Assembly: GCA_025808555.1 (NCBI GenBank)
Contig: CP075526.1
Span: 1,912,712-1,976,711 of the forward strand
Direction of reading: 5' to 3'
Length of the DNA: 64,000 nucleotides
From: Anaerolineales bacterium
Lineage (GTDB): Bacteria > Chloroflexota > Anaerolineae > Anaerolineales > UBA11579
Made by a program: the position numbers and the translations under genes. This document shows, piece after piece, positions 41,714 through 49,763 of this stretch. The notes beneath the pieces were generated by a model, which was given only the letters and a program-made list of their open reading frames with translations, did not search any database and was not told where the DNA came from. Positions within the stretch are counted from its first letter, which is position 1, and every line of letters starts with the position of its first letter.

Positions 41714-42379
41714 TCAGTTGGTTGCCCACGGGTGGCTGCAGCGCAAGGCGAACCCATTCTGTGCCCAGGCATCCCAGCGGGTGATCAATTCAAAGATGCT
41801 CACGCTGCTTTGCAGATGTTCTGGCGTTAACGCCACCCAGGCGTCCAGATGCTCTGCTTGCCACCCCGTCGCGCACAGGCTTTGCACCAGTTGCACCTGC
41901 TCCTGCAGCGCAGCCTGTGGCTCCGCTGCTGGCGAGCGCAAGCTGAACGAGCCGCCAGCCAAAGCGCTCAGCGTCTCTACCGCAGCCTGATCCAGCACAA
42001 AGATCTCGTCAAATGCAATACCAGCCGCACTAATTGGCGGCAGGGCCGCAACGGCTTCACTGCTCGTACTGGCCAATCGCAGCTCCGAATGCGGCTGCGC
42101 ATAGCCAGACCCGCTTTGCAGTGGGGCAGGGTACAGCGGGCTCCACTCCAGCGTGCCACTTTGCGTGCGCTGCACTTGCCAGGCCGCCAGCAGCTTAGGC
42201 TGCTCGGCGTCCATCGCATCCACAACCACAACCAGCCTGTTTTGCTTGATAGGAGTCTTGGCCGCGCCAATATCTGCAGCTTGGGCGCTGCCCAGGCTGC
42301 CTGCCAGCAGGCCGCTTAGAATGCCAACGCCTATGAAGGCAAAGAATAGTGTGCGGCGTGTGAGCATAAACTTGCCCAT
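41714..42379 (-). CDS. Membrane-anchored protein of unknown function, ftsZ cluster
   Basis: A 221-residue protein with an N-terminal signal or anchor (about residues 9-34, TLFFAFIGVGILSGLLAGS...). The exported domain starts NRLVVVVDAMDAEQPKLLAAW and contains a C-terminal pair of Cys. VVVDAMD resembles the start of a phosphatase- or LCP-like Rossmann strand, but not enough to name a family. The ATG shares one base with the preceding gene's stop (TGATG), so translation is coupled. It is the last of four genes after ftsZ. Confidence 0.68.
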   Translation of the reverse strand: MGKFMLTRRTLFFAFIGVGILSGLLAGSLGSAQAADIGAAKTPIKQNRLVVVVDAMDAEQPKLLAAWQVQRTQSGTLEWSPLYPAPLQSGSGYAQPHSELRLASTSSEAVAALPPISAAGIAFDEIFVLDQAAVETLSALAGGSFSLRSPAAEPQAALQEQVQLVQSLCATGWQAEHLDAWVALTPEHLQSSVSIFELITRWDAWAQNGFALRCSHPWATN

Positions 42380-42720
42380 CACAGCGCTCCCATCAGCCAC
42401 AACCCGATCAATAAACCCAGCACCCAACCACTCATCGCGACCACCACCCAGCTTTCTGTCAGGCGCGCCAGCAGGGTGGGCTGGCTGTTCCAGCTGGGTT
42501 CGGTATACAGGTCATCCGCGGCGTATTCGGCGCGTAGGCTACGCTGGGCTTGCACATCCATGGCCCGCTCGGTGGCCCGCTTGGCCGCGTTTGCCGCCGC
42601 CCGCAATACGCGGCTGCCCATCGGGCGTGCCGCGCCTAACGGCCGCAGCGCGCTCAGTGCGCTGACCGCCAGCTGCCATACTTTGAGTTCAAGCCACTCG
42701 CCAACCTGCGTCATCATCAT
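42379..42720 (-). CDS. Small protein with C-terminal membrane helix, ftsZ cluster
   Basis: A 113-residue protein. The N-terminal part is an amphipathic, Arg/Ala-rich helical segment (about 1-60), followed by a short polar stretch and one C-terminal membrane helix (about 91-112). It is unrecognised. It begins one base after the preceding stop and overlaps the next gene by one base, so it is tightly coupled within the ftsZ cluster. Three ATG codons in a row make the exact start uncertain by up to two residues. Confidence 0.68.
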   Translation of the reverse strand: MMMTQVGEWLELKVWQLAVSALSALRPLGAARPMGSRVLRAAANAAKRATERAMDVQAQRSLRAEYAADDLYTEPSWNSQPTLLARLTESWVVVAMSGWVLGLLIGLWLMGAL

Positions 42721-42721
42721 T

Positions 42722-42955
42722 TCACCGTGAAGTAGTAACCTTCAGAACCTTGCCGCGCCCATCCGCCACCACGCGCACCGTGCGCGCCAGGTTTGGCCCG
42801 TCGCCGGCGGCGCGGCCTTTGAAAGTCAGCAGATACGTGGCGCCACCCGCGCTCTTGGCGCTGGCTTGCGTGCGCACAGTCGGCTGCTCACCCGCCAGTT
42901 CAGGGAACTGGCGGTGGATCTGCTGAGTGATCGTTTTGATGGTCTGGTTGTCCAT
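42722..42955 (-). CDS. Small basic protein of unknown function, ftsZ cluster
   Basis: A 77-residue protein (TITQQIHRQFPELAG at the N-terminus; TYLLTFKGRA and ARTVRVVADGRGKVLKVTTSR at the C-terminus), soluble and likely alpha+beta. It is reminiscent of short proteins often seen beside Chloroflexota division genes, but I cannot name it. It starts eight bases after the ftsZ stop. Confidence 0.7.
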   Translation of the reverse strand: MDNQTIKTITQQIHRQFPELAGEQPTVRTQASAKSAGGATYLLTFKGRAAGDGPNLARTVRVVADGRGKVLKVTTSR

Positions 42956-42963
42956 CTCTTGCT

Positions 42964-44271
42964 CTATTCGCCCACCCGCAAGTTGAAGCGGGCGCGCTTG
43001 CGCATGAAGGCTGGCACGTCCAGATCGTTGAGCACGTCCACCGGCATGGCCGGCATGCTCTCGGCGATCATTTCGGTTCGCACAGGCTTGGCTTCGACCC
43101 CTGCCTGGAAGGCGCTCTCGCTCGGCTCGGTCTCGCCCTCGCCGATCTCGTCAGGCACAACATCCATCCCATTCATCTCGGCGGGCATGCCTACCGCGGC
43201 CATGGCCGGCACGGCAGCCTTGGCCACTACTTTGGCTGGCGCAGCCGTCACCGCTACCGGGTGCAGCTTCTCGGCGCCGGGCAACACTTCTTCCAGGCTC
43301 TTGGCCCCGATGCCGGTCACCACCAGGATCACCTGAGTGCGCTCGGTCATGCGCTCATCGCTCGAGACGCCCATCACCACTTCCACATCCTCGTTCACCA
43401 GCTCACGCAGGTAACCCAGCGCTTCGCCGACTTCGAACAGGGTCAGGTCATCACCGCCACTGAAGTTGGCGATCACGCCCGAAGCATCCTTGAGGGAAAC
43501 GCTCTCCAACAGCGGGTGATTGAGCGCCTGCTGCACCGCTGCTACGGCCTTGCCTTGGCCCGTGCCCTGGCCGATCGCCATCAGCGCGCCGCCACCCTTC
43601 AGCATCATGTTGCGCACATGCGCAAAGTCCACGTTGATCAATCCGGGCTGGGTCACCAGCTCGGCAATGCCCTGCACAGACTGGCGCAGCACATCATCCG
43701 CCATGCGGAAGGCAGTTTCCAGCGGAAGGTCCTGCGGAGCGACATACAGCAGGCGGTCATTAGGGATCGCGATCAGCGTGTCCGTGTTGGGTTGCAGCAT
43801 GGCCAGGCCTTCCTGCGCGTTCTTGAGGCGGCGGCCCATCTCAAAGCTGAACGGCATCGTCACCACCGCGATCGTCACCGCGCCCAGTTCGCGCGCCACT
43901 TCGCCCGCAATGGCGATGGAGCCGGTGCCGGTCCCGCCGCCCATGCCCGCCGTCAGGAACACCATGTCGGCGCCTTCCAGCGCGGCTTCAAGTTCCTTGC
44001 GGCTCTCGATGGCGGCCTGGCGGCCGATCTCAGGATTGCCGCCGGCGCCCAGGCCGCGGGTCAGCAGGGGGCCAAGCTGCACCTTGGTGGGCGCCAGGCT
44101 CCTCTGCAGCACCTGATAGTCAGTGTTGGCCGCGATGAAGTCAATGTTCTCCAGACCCAGCTCGATCATGCGGTCCACGGCGTTGCCGCCGCCGCCGCCC
44201 AGGCCTACGACCTTGATGACCGGGCCGAGCTTGGTCTTGGTGGGTTGGGTTTCCAGGTTGAAGTCTTCCAT
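42964..44271 (-). CDS. ftsZ: Cell division protein FtsZ, with altered T7 loop
   Basis: Tubulin-like GTPase that assembles the division ring, 435 residues. The nucleotide-binding part is standard: GLGGGGGNAV, the tubulin signature GGGTGTG at 111-117, and TLIAIPNDRLL. The T7 loop, which completes the GTPase site of the next subunit, reads NVDFAH (213-218). Asp215 matches E. coli D209, but the position of catalytic D212 is His218. After a variable Ala/Glu/Pro linker, the C-terminal peptide DLDVPAFMRKRA (about 418-429) is the FtsA/SepF-type docking motif. GGGAG precedes the ATG. It is not in a dcw cluster; unknown genes flank it. Confidence 0.93.
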   Translation of the reverse strand: MEDFNLETQPTKTKLGPVIKVVGLGGGGGNAVDRMIELGLENIDFIAANTDYQVLQRSLAPTKVQLGPLLTRGLGAGGNPEIGRQAAIESRKELEAALEGADMVFLTAGMGGGTGTGSIAIAGEVARELGAVTIAVVTMPFSFEMGRRLKNAQEGLAMLQPNTDTLIAIPNDRLLYVAPQDLPLETAFRMADDVLRQSVQGIAELVTQPGLINVDFAHVRNMMLKGGGALMAIGQGTGQGKAVAAVQQALNHPLLESVSLKDASGVIANFSGGDDLTLFEVGEALGYLRELVNEDVEVVMGVSSDERMTERTQVILVVTGIGAKSLEEVLPGAEKLHPVAVTAAPAKVVAKAAVPAMAAVGMPAEMNGMDVVPDEIGEGETEPSESAFQAGVEAKPVRTEMIAESMPAMPVDVLNDLDVPAFMRKRARFNLRVGE

Positions 44272-44290
44272 ACTTGTGCTCCCTTGGTGG

Positions 44291-45631
44291 CTAGGCCATG
44301 TCCGGCAGGTTCTCTACCTGGCATCCGGCCTGGATCAGTTCACGCAATGTGCTGTCAGAGAAAGCTTGCAGCCCGCCAGCCAGCGTCACGCGCTGGGCCA
44401 GCATGGCCTCGGCCAATGAAAATCCGATGGTTGGTTGGTACTGCGCAATGAAGGCAGCCGCCTGCTGCAGTGGCCAATACGCATCCGGCAGCAGCAGGTA
44501 ATGCCGAATGCTGCGCGATGTGCCTGGCACGCTGGCCGCCAGCGGCTCTGCCGCTGGCAGGCTGTGGCTTAAAGCCTCGTGCTGCACCGCAGAGATCTGC
44601 GACTCGAACTCAGTTCCCTTCTCGACAGTGGGGAAGCTGTGTGCGGCCAGGCGGCCCGGCTCCAGGGCCGCGTCGGCGATCGCATTGGGCATGCCCTCTG
44701 CGTCAAACCAGGCCTGGCCGGCTTCGGGGCTGTCCGCATCCGCGGCCAGCAGCCAAAGGCCGGCGGCTACAACGTTGTTGGGCAGCTCGGCACCCTTCAG
44801 GGTTTCGATCAATTGTTGCGTTGTTACGGAGTCGGCCTCGCCGTGTTGCTGTATGCCGGTGGCCACTAAAATCATGGGCAGGCTGCGGCCGATCGCCGCC
44901 GTGGTCACCGCGTTGTACCAATCAAAGATGCGGAAGCCGCGCTGGTCCTGGCTGTTCTCGGGCGTGGAGTAGGGCAGTGTGGCGGGCCAACGTTCCGGGC
45001 CGCCTTCGCCCCAGTTCAAACCTTTTTCGCCAACCCAGGCGTATGCGCCCAAAGCCAGATTGGCCAGCAGTACTTCCTCACCGCGCTGGTCCAGCTCTTC
45101 CAGCGCACCGCGCACGAAGGCTGTGTCCCAATAGTCGCCGCCGGGCTCCAGCGGGGGGAAGACCGGCGTCAGGCCGGCTTCGATCGCCGCCTGCGCCAGC
45201 GGAACGAACAGTTCCAGGAAGCGCGGCACCAGCCCACGCTGCGTCCAGCCAGTGGCAGGCCACTGGCTGCGCAGGTTGGGCTTGTCGAACAGTACGGCAT
45301 AGCGTACGCCCCACTTGGCATATGCTTCAAACATGCCCTGTAGCGCGCTGGCATCCGCGGCGCCGTCCAGCGCCAGTTGGAAGTGCAGCACCGGCTCAAT
45401 CCCAGCCTGTGCCAGACTGCGAATGAAGTCTTCGGGGATGGCGCGCTCAGCCGTGGCTTGCAGCACAACCCAATTGGCGCCCATGGCCTGCATCTTGGGC
45501 AGCCAGGTGAGCAGGTCTGCGCTGTGATAGTGCGCCGTGTTCGGGAAGTAATGCACCCCTAGGCGCCCGCGGCTGGCTAGCCCTTTAAATGAGTTCTCTT
45601 GCACCGTTATGTCCAACATCATGCTGGACAT
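44291..45631 (-). CDS. TIM-barrel glycosidase-like protein, function unknown
   Basis: A protein of about 446 residues. Residues 25-350 read like a beta/alpha barrel of the glycoside hydrolase clan (GVHYFPNTAHYHSADLL, GANWVVLQATAERAIP, GIEPVLHFQL, LVATGIQQHGEAD). Acidic residues at strand ends could be catalytic, but no specific GH signature is recognised. The C-terminal part (about 370-446) is a separate small domain (HYLLLPDAYWPLQQAAAFIA). It has no signal peptide. The start is uncertain among ATGs at 45631, 45622 and 45619. It ends 19 bases before ftsZ, so it may share that transcript. Confidence 0.65.
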   Translation of the reverse strand: MSSMMLDITVQENSFKGLASRGRLGVHYFPNTAHYHSADLLTWLPKMQAMGANWVVLQATAERAIPEDFIRSLAQAGIEPVLHFQLALDGAADASALQGMFEAYAKWGVRYAVLFDKPNLRSQWPATGWTQRGLVPRFLELFVPLAQAAIEAGLTPVFPPLEPGGDYWDTAFVRGALEELDQRGEEVLLANLALGAYAWVGEKGLNWGEGGPERWPATLPYSTPENSQDQRGFRIFDWYNAVTTAAIGRSLPMILVATGIQQHGEADSVTTQQLIETLKGAELPNNVVAAGLWLLAADADSPEAGQAWFDAEGMPNAIADAALEPGRLAAHSFPTVEKGTEFESQISAVQHEALSHSLPAAEPLAASVPGTSRSIRHYLLLPDAYWPLQQAAAFIAQYQPTIGFSLAEAMLAQRVTLAGGLQAFSDSTLRELIQAGCQVENLPDMA

Positions 45632-45707
45632 GGATGCAAGAGACGTGCCAATCCTTCAATTTCTGCCCTGTGGGCTCCGGATTGGGTAAACCTCTAAGTT
45701 GGTGGCC

Positions 45708-46352
45708 CTAGAAACAGGCCAGGCCTGCTCCCGGGCAGCGGGCGGCGATCAACGCCAGCGCCGCAGCCATGAAGGCAAAACCTGCGATCGCGCCGATCAC
45801 GGTCTGCGGCAGGTCATGCCGGTCAGTGTGCACACGCGCCCACAGCACCAAAGGCACCAGCAGGAACAGCGGCGCGGCCGCCGGGCCAAGCAGCGCCCAC
45901 AGCAGCAGCACGAAGGCGGCAATCCCCGCGCCGTGCCCGCTGATCTTCCATTTGAGCGTGATCAGCAGCATCAGCAGGCCCTGCAGCGCGCCCACGTAAG
46001 TGAAGGCCTGGATGACAAACGGCGCATCCGAGAAGTACATCACCACGCTGGCAACCGTGAAGACGATGAAGATGAACGCCATGGGCTTGATGCGTTCGGT
46101 GCGCTCCTTCATATGGAAGTCGCTCACCTCACCCTTGCGCATCAGGTAGATCAGGTAGAGCAGGGGCAGCACAAAGCCAAAGCCGGCGTACACGCCCGCC
46201 CACGGCCAGAAGCGCTCATCGTTGATCTGAATGCCCATCAGGTACATGCTGGCGAAGCTCAGCACGGCCGGGCTGGTGAGCACAGAAATGGCTTTGGCCA
46301 ATACCCACAAGGGGTCGCGTTGTACGGTGCTTGCTGTTTGCATCTTCGGCAT
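45708..46352 (-). CDS. PAP2-superfamily-like membrane protein
   Basis: A 214-residue protein with about six membrane segments. The loop MKERTERIKP fits the K-x6-(R/K)P motif of type 2 phosphatidic acid phosphatases, KISGHGAG fits PSGH, and RVHTDRHDLPQ fits R-x5-H-x3-D except that the last Asp is Gln. The order and spacing match the family. Such enzymes dephosphorylate lipid phosphates, for example undecaprenyl pyrophosphate. With the altered third motif, activity is uncertain. ATGs at 46352 and 46343 are both possible starts. Confidence 0.65.
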   Translation of the reverse strand: MPKMQTASTVQRDPLWVLAKAISVLTSPAVLSFASMYLMGIQINDERFWPWAGVYAGFGFVLPLLYLIYLMRKGEVSDFHMKERTERIKPMAFIFIVFTVASVVMYFSDAPFVIQAFTYVGALQGLLMLLITLKWKISGHGAGIAAFVLLLWALLGPAAAPLFLLVPLVLWARVHTDRHDLPQTVIGAIAGFAFMAAALALIAARCPGAGLACF

Positions 46353-46452
46353 AATCGTAATTCACAGCCTTTAAAGGGGAATAAAGCAACGGCGAATGTA
46401 TTGTTAACAAGTTTAACCGCCTTTCGATACGTGCATATGGTAAAAACGCAGC

Positions 46453-47376
46453 ATGATTTTAGTCACCGGTGGCCCAGGCTTTATTGGTCAGCGTTTGATT
46501 GACCGCCTGGTGCAGGAGGGCCACCAGGTGCGCGCCCTCATTCGCCCATCCAGCCTTTCGCCGCGGCTCCCGCACGGCGTATCCGTGCAGGCTGCCATCA
46601 GCAGCCTGGCGGATACGCGCGGCTTGCGCGCCGCCCTCGTCGGCGTCGACACCGTCTACCACCTGGCCGGCATTGACTGGGCCGACCCCGGCGATGATCT
46701 GCGCGCCACCGATATTGACGGCACGCGCAGCCTGCTGCAAGCGGCCCAGGATGCCGGCGTGCAGCGCCTGGTATACCTCAGCCACCTGGATGCCGACCGC
46801 GCCGCGGCCTATCCGGCCCTCAAGACCAAGGGCATCGCCGAAGAGTTCATCCGCCAAAGCCCCATCCCGCACACCATCCTGCGCTCTGCCATTGTGTATG
46901 GCCCAAACGATCACTTCACCACGCGCCTGGCGCAGTTGCTGGCCTACGTGCCCCGCGTCTTCCCCTTGCCGGGCGATGGCGCCTCGCTCTTGCAGCCCAT
47001 CTGGGTGGAAGACCTGGTGACCTGCCTGGCCTGGTGTCTGGAAGATGACCAGACCCTTGGCCAGACCTATCAAGTGGGCGGGCCGGAGCACATGTCCTAC
47101 AAGCGCATCATCGAACTGGTGATGGAGCGGAGCGGCCAGCCGCGCCGCTTGCTGCCCGTGCGCCCCTCGTATCTGCGCATGCTCAATGTCCTGCTGCACA
47201 CCCTCGCGCCACGCCTTCCGGTCTCCAGCTATTGGCTTGACTATCTGGCCGCTGACCGCATTTGTGAGCTGGACGTGGTGCCGCGTGTGTTTCACCTGAT
47301 GCCGGCGCGTTTCCCCCAGCGCTTGGAGTATCTGCAAGGCGTGGATTGGAAGGCTAGCTTGCGGGCTAACTACTAG
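46453..47376 (+). CDS. NAD(P)-binding epimerase/NmrA-like protein
   Basis: A 307-residue atypical SDR. The N-terminal Rossmann motif TGGPGFIG (5-12), VYHLAGIDWADPGDD, AGVQRLVYLSHLDAD and ILRSAIVYGPNDHF place it with the NDUFA9/NmrA-like epimerases. The central YxxxK is replaced by A-A-Y-P-A-L-K-T-K-G, a spacing consistent with atypical members. The C-terminal part (from about 235) is more variable. The substrate is unknown. It is a single gene, with no clear ribosome-binding site before the ATG. Confidence 0.85.
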   Translation: MILVTGGPGFIGQRLIDRLVQEGHQVRALIRPSSLSPRLPHGVSVQAAISSLADTRGLRAALVGVDTVYHLAGIDWADPGDDLRATDIDGTRSLLQAAQDAGVQRLVYLSHLDADRAAAYPALKTKGIAEEFIRQSPIPHTILRSAIVYGPNDHFTTRLAQLLAYVPRVFPLPGDGASLLQPIWVEDLVTCLAWCLEDDQTLGQTYQVGGPEHMSYKRIIELVMERSGQPRRLLPVRPSYLRMLNVLLHTLAPRLPVSSYWLDYLAADRICELDVVPRVFHLMPARFPQRLEYLQGVDWKASLRANY

Positions 47377-47478
47377 CTATCAATGTCCAACTCATCGCCA
47401 TTCTTTCCAAACTGTCTTTGTGAACTGTTGACTGTCAACTGTTCACTAATTCCACTGGCGCGTGCCAACGCCCCTCTA

Positions 47479-47484
47479 TATACT
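47479..47484 (+). promoter_or_regulatory. -10 box of the cyclase gene (leaderless layout)
   Basis: TATACT ending eight bases before the ATG, with no ribosome-binding site (GCCTGCAG lies between). Confidence 0.5.
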
Positions 47485-47492
47485 GCCTGCAG

Positions 47493-48131
47493 ATGCGCAC
47501 CTACGATGTAACCCTCACCATCGATCCTTCCATGCCCGTGTGGCCCGGCGACCCGGGAGTCACGCTGGAACGCGTGCAGAAGATCGAAGATGGTTCAGTC
47601 GCCAATGTTTCGCGCATCGAGATGGGCGTGCACACCGGTACGCATGTAGACGCTCCCTATCACTTCATCAAAGACGGCAGCACCGTCGAGCGTTTGTCGC
47701 TCAAGACGCTGATCGGGCGCGCCTATGTGGTGCACCTGGACGATAGCGTTGACCGCATCATGCCTGAGCATTTGGAGGCGGCCGGCATTCCGCCGCGCAC
47801 GCAGCGCGTGCTCATCCGCACCCGCAACTCCAAACACTGGGCCAAGGGCGATTACAAGCCTTTCGACGAAGATTATGTGGGCGTAGATGTCAGCGCCGCG
47901 CAGTACTTGGTCAAGCGCGGCGTCAAGCTGGTGGGCGTGGACTATTTGTCTGTGGCCCCGTTCCCCGAACCGCAGCCCACCCATGTCGCCTTGCTCAAGG
48001 CGGGGGTGGTCATCGTGGAAGGGCTCAACCTCTCCCAAGTGGCCCAGGGCCGCTACAACTTCTGGTGTTTGCCCCTCAAGCTGGATAAGACTGACGGTGC
48101 CCCGGCGCGGGCGGTATTAGTAGGCGTGTAA
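47493..48131 (+). CDS. Cyclase-family (kynurenine formamidase-like) hydrolase
   Basis: A 212-residue metal-dependent hydrolase. The signature HTGTHVDAPYHF (about 47-58) supplies the zinc/manganese ligands of the cyclase/formamidase family, and MPVWPGDPG near the N-terminus is the conserved lead-in. Members hydrolyse N-formylkynurenine, isatin or act in polyketide cyclisation. The true substrate cannot be read. The next gene, a GNAT acetyltransferase, starts three bases after its stop, so they form an operon. Confidence 0.88.
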   Translation: MRTYDVTLTIDPSMPVWPGDPGVTLERVQKIEDGSVANVSRIEMGVHTGTHVDAPYHFIKDGSTVERLSLKTLIGRAYVVHLDDSVDRIMPEHLEAAGIPPRTQRVLIRTRNSKHWAKGDYKPFDEDYVGVDVSAAQYLVKRGVKLVGVDYLSVAPFPEPQPTHVALLKAGVVIVEGLNLSQVAQGRYNFWCLPLKLDKTDGAPARAVLVGV

Positions 48132-48134
48132 GCA

Positions 48135-48722
48135 TTGCCGAATATAGCTCTTCGTCTCGCCACCAAAGAAGATGCCGCTGCAATTTTAGAAATTTACGCG
48201 CCAATTGTGAATAATACTGCCTCCTCTTTTGAGATTGAAGTGCCCGCACTTGGCGAGATGCAAACCCGCATCCAAAGCATTTCGAATAGTTATCCCTGGC
48301 TTGTTGCTGAGCATGAGAGCCGCATCTTGGGTTACGCCTACGCCAGCCAGTACCGTCAGCGTGCCGGCTATAACTGGGCAGTGGAAACGTCTGTATATGT
48401 CCATCCAGATGCTCTCCGCCAGGGATTGGCAGCGCTTATGTATACCGCGCTGTTTGCAATTCTTAAGGTCCAGGGCTTCTTCAAGGCCTACGCAGTCATC
48501 ACCTTGCCAAATCCAAGCAGCGTGGGCTTGCACGAATCTTTTGGCTTTCGACACTTTGCCACTTTCCAGTCAGTGGGTTACAAGCTCAATACCTGGTGGG
48601 ATGTGGGATGGTGGGAGCGTGTGCTGCTCCCAGAGCGGCACGCGCCTGCGCAGCCGCTGTGGCTTAGCGCCTTGGTGGGCAGCCCGCAGATTGATGCCAT
48701 CCTGCAGGGGCAGGCCCCATGA
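48135..48722 (+). CDS. GNAT acetyltransferase, phosphinothricin N-acetyltransferase-like
   Basis: A 195-residue N-acetyltransferase. LRLATKEDAAAILEIYAPIV and ASSFEIEVP at the N-terminus are typical of the phosphinothricin/methionine sulfoximine acetyltransferase (PAT/MddA) group. The acetyl-CoA loop region is VETSVYVHPDALRQGLAALM, and GLHESFGF is the conserved C-terminal motif. The start is TTG, three bases after the upstream stop and without a ribosome-binding site, consistent with coupled translation. The end overlaps the next GNAT gene by four bases. Confidence 0.85.
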   Translation: MPNIALRLATKEDAAAILEIYAPIVNNTASSFEIEVPALGEMQTRIQSISNSYPWLVAEHESRILGYAYASQYRQRAGYNWAVETSVYVHPDALRQGLAALMYTALFAILKVQGFFKAYAVITLPNPSSVGLHESFGFRHFATFQSVGYKLNTWWDVGWWERVLLPERHAPAQPLWLSALVGSPQIDAILQGQAP

Positions 48723-49240
48723 GTGTGCGCGCGGCTCATCCCGCGGAAGCAGCCGAAATAGCCCGCGTGCATGTCGCCAGCTTCCGCAGCGCCCATCGCA
48801 GCATGCTGCCGGATGAGTTCCTGGATGCTCTCTCAGTCGAAAGCCGCGAGGAGATGTGGCGGCGCATGCTCACAGAGCGGGCGGAGACGCACTTTCTCTT
48901 CGTAGCTCTGGATGGCGAGCAAATCATCGGTTTCGCCGCCGGCGGCCCGCACACAGGCGACCAGCCAGGCAATCCGTCATCCGGCTACGCCGGCAAGATC
49001 TATACCATATACCTGCTGCCTGAAGCGCAGGGGCTGGGCGCCGGCCGTGAGCTGCTGGAGCGCATCCTGGCCGAATTCCGCAGCCGGGAGCAATCCCCCG
49101 TGTTCTTATGGGTCCTCAAAGAGAATATGCAAGCCCGCGGCTTCTATGAGCATATGGGCGGCGAGCTGGTTGAAGAGAAACAGGAAGAGTTTGCCGGCCA
49201 GCCCACGACCCAAGTAGCCTATGCATGGTTCAACGAGTGA
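48719..49240 (+). CDS. GNAT-family acetyltransferase
   Basis: A 173-residue acetyltransferase with the GNAT core: IARVHVASFRSAHRSMLPDE at the start, YTIYLLPEAQGLGAGRELL as motif A (CoA pyrophosphate binding Q-x2-G-x-G/A), and LWVLKENMQARGFYEHMGG as motif B. The substrate is unknown. It is translated by a four-base overlap (ATGA) with the preceding acetyltransferase. Confidence 0.87.
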   Translation: MSVRAAHPAEAAEIARVHVASFRSAHRSMLPDEFLDALSVESREEMWRRMLTERAETHFLFVALDGEQIIGFAAGGPHTGDQPGNPSSGYAGKIYTIYLLPEAQGLGAGRELLERILAEFRSREQSPVFLWVLKENMQARGFYEHMGGELVEEKQEEFAGQPTTQVAYAWFNE

Positions 49241-49244
49241 GCAT

Positions 49245-49676
49245 CTAGTCACTGAGCTCTACTGGCTTAAGTAGAGCTGTATCAAATTCCCCCAGGCGCT
49301 CTGGCCCCAGCCGCCGTGCTTCACTGATGGCGGCTTCCACATCGGCGCGCAGCTGGTCTACGTTCACGCCGCGGCATACCGGCGGCCAGGGGCGCAGCCA
49401 CTTCTTGCAACGCTCGTACATCTTGGCCATGCCCAGATAGTTGCCACGCTGGATCTGCAAGTACATCACGCCCGCCTGCAAAATGCCCTTGTATAGGTGG
49501 CGGGCTGGGCCGCGCTCTTCTTTCCAGGCCGTTTCCAGCGCCTCGTGCGCCTCCCAATACTCGCCGGCATTGAACAGCGCAATGCCGCGCACGGCCTCAG
49601 CATGCAGCTGCCCCCTGCACGCAGCCGGCAGCTGCTCAGGGGTGACGAAGACTTCATCCGGGTTGCGCACGGCCAT
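49245..49676 (-). CDS. DUF309-family protein
   Basis: A 143-residue helical protein. The core GIALFNAGEYWEAHEALETAW (about 31-51), followed by GPARHLYKGILQAGVMYLQ, is the hallmark of DUF309, whose function is unknown. It is convergent with the acetyltransferase operon (four bases between stops). A TATACT six bases before the ATG suggests a leaderless mRNA. Confidence 0.92.
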   Translation of the reverse strand: MAVRNPDEVFVTPEQLPAACRGQLHAEAVRGIALFNAGEYWEAHEALETAWKEERGPARHLYKGILQAGVMYLQIQRGNYLGMAKMYERCKKWLRPWPPVCRGVNVDQLRADVEAAISEARRLGPERLGEFDTALLKPVELSD

Positions 49677-49682
49677 GGCGCG

Positions 49683-49688
49683 AGTATA
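49683..49688 (-). promoter_or_regulatory. -10 box of the DUF309 gene (leaderless layout)
   Basis: TATACT on the minus strand, six bases before the ATG. The long hairpin 49693-49734 ends immediately upstream. Confidence 0.55.
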
Positions 49689-49692
49689 GCCC

Positions 49693-49734
49693 GCAAACCA
49701 AACCGCCGTGGATGTCCACGGCGGTTTGGTTTGC
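49693..49734. terminator. Long perfect hairpin, probable terminator
   Basis: Twenty-base perfect arms, GCAAACCAAACCGCCGTGGA with its complement at 49715-49734, and a TG loop, followed by TTTTTG on the plus strand. On the minus strand it lies 29 bases after the SHOCT-like gene stop but lacks a T-run there. It also sits just behind the DUF309 promoter, so it may insulate the two units. Confidence 0.7.
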
Positions 49735-49763
49735 TTTTTGTTGGTTTTGTTCGCCCTCTCAGG

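Noticed and set aside
49245-49734. Attenuator of the DUF309 gene formed by the 20-bp hairpin
   Set aside because: The hairpin ends upstream of the predicted -10 box, so it would not be in the DUF309 transcript.
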